Positions 61,406 through 64,000 of a stretch of 64,000 bases of DNA are shown piece after piece. The notes below the pieces were generated by a model. That model saw nothing but the letters and a program-made list of their open reading frames with translations. It did no database searches and was not told the DNA's origin. The DNA comes from Litorilituus lipolyticus (lineage in GTDB: Bacteria > Pseudomonadota > Gammaproteobacteria > Enterobacterales > Alteromonadaceae), in NCBI RefSeq assembly GCF_006439335.1, contig NZ_SAWY01000041.1:62001-126000 (forward strand), given 5' to 3'. The position numbers were made by a program, and so were the translations under genes. The stretch's first letter is position 1; each line of letters opens with the position of its first letter.

Positions 61406-62580
61406 TGTTAATTAATTTTTTTCAGGGTCTTAAAAAGCATGAAATACCGGTGACGATAAAAGAGTTACTGGATTTAATAGCGGCCCTTGAAAAGCATATT
61501 GTTTTTGCCAATATTGATGAGTTTTATTATTTAAGCCGTACGATTTTGGTGAAAGACGAGAAATACTTTGATCGCTTTGATAGGGCGTTTTCTCTGTGTT
61601 TTAGTGAATTGGATAATATTGATGACATTATTGAGGCGCTCATTCCAGAAGAGTGGTTACGTGCTGAATTAACAAAACACCTGACAGAAGAAGAGAAAGA
61701 AAAAATACAATCACTTGGTGGTTTAGAAAAGTTACTTGAAACGCTAAAAGAGCGTTTAGCGGAACAAAAAGCTAAGCACCAAGGTGGTAATAAATGGGTT
61801 GGTACAGGTGGCACCTCGCCATTTGGTCACAGCGGTTATAACCCCGAAGGTGTTCGCATTGGTGGGGAAAGTGGTCACAAGCGTGCTGTTAAAGTTTGGG
61901 AGCGGAGAGATTTTAGAAATCTCGATGATAATATTGAATTAGGAACACGCAATATAAAGGTTGCGCTAAGAAGACTTCGTCAATTTGCCCGTACTGGTGC
62001 TGATGAAGAGCTAGACATTGACGATACTATTCGCAGTACAGCTAATAATGCGGGTTACCTTGACTTAAAGATGGTGCCTGAACGGCACAACGCTGTAAAA
62101 GTGCTGTTGTTTTTTGATGTTGGCGGTTCAATGGATTCCTACATTGAAACCTGTGAAGAAATGTTTTCGGCGGCTCGAGCAGAGTTCAAACACATGGAAT
62201 ATTACTATTTTCATAATTTCATTTATGAATCGGTGTGGGACAATAATGTTCGAAGACATCAAGAGCGCATACCCTTACATGATATTCTGCATAAATACAG
62301 TAGCGACTATAAAGTTATATTTATTGGTGATGCGTCGATGTCACCTTATGAAATAGCTGTGCCCGGTGGCAGTGTAGAGCACTGGAATAAAGAAGCTGGC
62401 GCTGTTTGGTTTAATCGATTACGAGATAATTTTGAAAAAGCTGTCTGGATTAACCCTGTCCATGAAACTCATTGGCAGTACACCCAAAGTATCCGTATGA
62501 CCCAAGAGCTTGTAGAAGATCAAATGTTCCCGATGACAGTTAACGGTCTGGAACAAGCAATGAGTTACCTGTCTAAGTAA
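61405..62580 (+). CDS. VWA-domain protein (CoxE-like)
   Basis: A 391-residue partner of the MoxR ATPase. The N-terminal helical domain includes KHLTEEEKEKIQSLGGLEKLLETLKERL, followed by a Gly-rich hinge (GGNKWVGTGGTSPFGHSGY). The C-terminal von Willebrand A domain has the metal site DVGGSMDS. The target protein is unknown. Confidence 0.9.
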   Translation: MLINFFQGLKKHEIPVTIKELLDLIAALEKHIVFANIDEFYYLSRTILVKDEKYFDRFDRAFSLCFSELDNIDDIIEALIPEEWLRAELTKHLTEEEKEKIQSLGGLEKLLETLKERLAEQKAKHQGGNKWVGTGGTSPFGHSGYNPEGVRIGGESGHKRAVKVWERRDFRNLDDNIELGTRNIKVALRRLRQFARTGADEELDIDDTIRSTANNAGYLDLKMVPERHNAVKVLLFFDVGGSMDSYIETCEEMFSAARAEFKHMEYYYFHNFIYESVWDNNVRRHQERIPLHDILHKYSSDYKVIFIGDASMSPYEIAVPGGSVEHWNKEAGAVWFNRLRDNFEKAVWINPVHETHWQYTQSIRMTQELVEDQMFPMTVNGLEQAMSYLSK

Positions 62581-62617
62581 CCTTTTCACGAATGCATTTC
62601 TCTTAAGAACAGATAAG

Positions 62618-62647
62618 AAAAAAGCGATGAATATCATCGCTTTTTTT
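62618..62647. terminator. Bidirectional terminator between VWA and GH97 genes
   Basis: AAAAAAGCGATGA-ATA-TCATCGCTTTTTTT hairpin, with A/T tracts on both sides, lies between convergent genes. Confidence 0.85.
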
Positions 62648-62704
62648 GTTTTATCTCGATTTTTTAATGTTTAAGTTATTAAGTAAAATCGTTCATTTAA
62701 GGAA

Positions 62705-64000
62705 TTAGTCTAATGCCTTAAAACGAATGGCTGCACCGCCACTTGTCGCTAGTGTTAACTTTATGGTATCGCTTTTACGTACTTGTTTGTTTTCAATGAC
62801 AATATCGTAAGGGTTATTTACCCATTCTGCCTTTTCACCATCACGATATATTTGAGCTTGATAACGCTTGCCGGGCTTAAGAAAGTCGAGTTTTATTGTT
62901 AACTCGCGCGCTTCTTCATCAGTTAAAGCGCCAAGATACCAATCTTCTCCTTGGCGCTCTTGTCTGGCAAAAGCGACAAAATCACCAACTTCACCTGCAA
63001 CGGCGATACTCTCATACCAATCAGTAGGTACATCTTTAATAAATTGAAAAGCAGCCATATTGGCTTGGTAATTTCTTGGCAAGTCTGCTGCCATTTGAAT
63101 AGGGCTATACAGTACCACGTAAAGCGCTAATTGTTTTGCTAAGGTCGTTTGTGGTCTGTTTGTGTCACTGCCTAAACCATTAAAGCTCATGTTAAATATG
63201 CCCGGTGTGAAATCCATTGGTCCTGCAAGTAAACGAGTAAACGGCAAAATAGCAGTATGCTCAGGTGGATTTGGCGGATTACCCCAAGCATTGAATTCTT
63301 GTCCACGAGCGCCTTCTCTAGATATCCAGTTAGGGTAGGTTCTACGTAATCCGGTTGCTTTTATTGGTTCATGGGTATTGATACTAATTTTATGTTTAGC
63401 GGCCTCAGTAACACTGTGCAAATATTCATTCACCATAAACTGGCCGTCGTGCCATTCTTTCTTGATTATGCCATTTTCATCAATACGCTTAATATTGCCA
63501 CCGTCAGCAACATATCCCGTTTTAATTTGATGAACGCCATGTTGTTGATATAAGGCATAGGCCTCTGACATTTGATTTCTATAATTGGTGACATTGCCTG
63601 AGGTCTCATGATGACCTATAAGCTCAACACCTTTACTTTTGGCGTATTGACTCACTTTGTTTATATCAAAGTCATCATAAGGTTTTGCAAAGTTAAAGAC
63701 ATCACCATTGTGAAACCAATCTCCGTCCCAGCCAATATTCCAGCCTTCAACTAAAACACCTGAAAAGCCATGTTCAGCGGCAAAGTCCATATAGCGCAGT
63801 GTTTCACTTGTGGTAGCGCCGTGTTTATCACCACTTCCCCAGGTATTCTCATTAATATGCATGCCCCACCAAATACCGACATACTTTCCAGGTTCAACCC
63901 AAGAGACATCACCCAGTTTATTAGGTTCGTTTAGGTTAAGAATAAGGTTTGAATTTAAAAGCCCTACGGCATCTTTGCTGATTTGAATTGTGCGCCATGG
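62705..64000 (-). CDS. Glycoside hydrolase family 97 (alpha-glucosidase/galactosidase), partial
   Basis: The C-terminal 432 residues; the frame stays open to the window edge (PWRTIQISKDAVGLL onward), so the N-terminal sandwich domain is missing. The barrel shows GKYVGIWWGMHINENTW, FSGVLVEGWNIGWDGDW, GHHETSGNVTNY, KTGYVADGG, THEPIKATGLRRTYPNW and REGARGQEFNAWG. Its Glu residues in the last three blocks fit the calcium-dependent inverting SusB-type site. An alpha-glucosidase is the more probable specificity. A beta-rich C-terminal domain closes it. Confidence 0.9.
   Translation of the reverse strand, partial: PWRTIQISKDAVGLLNSNLILNLNEPNKLGDVSWVEPGKYVGIWWGMHINENTWGSGDKHGATTSETLRYMDFAAEHGFSGVLVEGWNIGWDGDWFHNGDVFNFAKPYDDFDINKVSQYAKSKGVELIGHHETSGNVTNYRNQMSEAYALYQQHGVHQIKTGYVADGGNIKRIDENGIIKKEWHDGQFMVNEYLHSVTEAAKHKISINTHEPIKATGLRRTYPNWISREGARGQEFNAWGNPPNPPEHTAILPFTRLLAGPMDFTPGIFNMSFNGLGSDTNRPQTTLAKQLALYVVLYSPIQMAADLPRNYQANMAAFQFIKDVPTDWYESIAVAGEVGDFVAFARQERQGEDWYLGALTDEEARELTIKLDFLKPGKRYQAQIYRDGEKAEWVNNPYDIVIENKQVRKSDTIKLTLATSGGAAIRFKALD

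Overview
The window looks like chromosome from an AT-rich marine gammaproteobacterium of the Alteromonadales, most like Colwellia or Thalassotalea. This is inferred from gene content: NhaA and NhaD Na+/H+ antiporters, a large ECF-sigma/ChrR photoprotection locus, a lactate cluster (lldP-dld-lldD), the hdfR/maoP pair, MoxR/VWA genes and a GH97 alpha-glucosidase. No rRNA, tRNA, CRISPR array, insertion sequence or replication origin was recognised.

Region 1 (1-11.5 kb) resembles a stress-tolerance accessory region. It holds the end of a beta-CASP RNase/MBL gene, a frameshifted DUF5676 membrane gene, cbpM-cbpA, an NhaA antiporter whose frame runs directly into a class II fumarase (fumC) interrupted by three TAA codons, an acnA aconitase and an hflK-hflC pair. 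Non-coding stretches here carry repeated hairpins and short tandem motifs.

Region 2 (11.9-26.0 kb) is a singlet-oxygen/light-damage regulon. A ten-gene minus-strand run starts at an ECF sigma factor and its zinc-cupin anti-sigma ChrR. It continues through DUF523/DUF1722, photolyase, NTF2-like, SDR, FAD oxidoreductase, DUF1365, cyclopropane-synthase-like methyltransferase and lipocalin genes. Four promoters (sigma gene, LON-domain gene, fasciclin lipoprotein, TIGR01777 epimerase) share a TGAWCK-N15/16-CGTAT layout, which suggests one sigma factor drives them all. A DUF2878 / chalcone-isomerase-like / DUF3833 operon sits alongside.

Region 3 (26-38.9 kb) holds NhaD, an M1 peptidase, a pair of ABM-domain proteins, and a LysR/EamA divergent pair whose intergenic region is duplicated upstream of the ABM genes with a vestigial lysR start. 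It also holds an ATP-grasp ligase next to an N-formylglutamate-amidohydrolase/DUF1704 metallopeptidase fusion, a possible peptide-modifying writer/eraser pair.

Region 4 (39-64 kb) contains hdfR/maoP and the lactate-utilisation operon with a divergent LysR regulator. Next comes a sigma54-type two-component system divergent from a MacAB-like exporter, with tandem enhancer-like repeats and a -24/-12-like element between them. An RND efflux pair follows, divergent from an OmpR-type two-component system with 11-bp-spaced GTGAA boxes, then a MoxR ATPase/VWA pair and a GH97 enzyme cut by the window edge.
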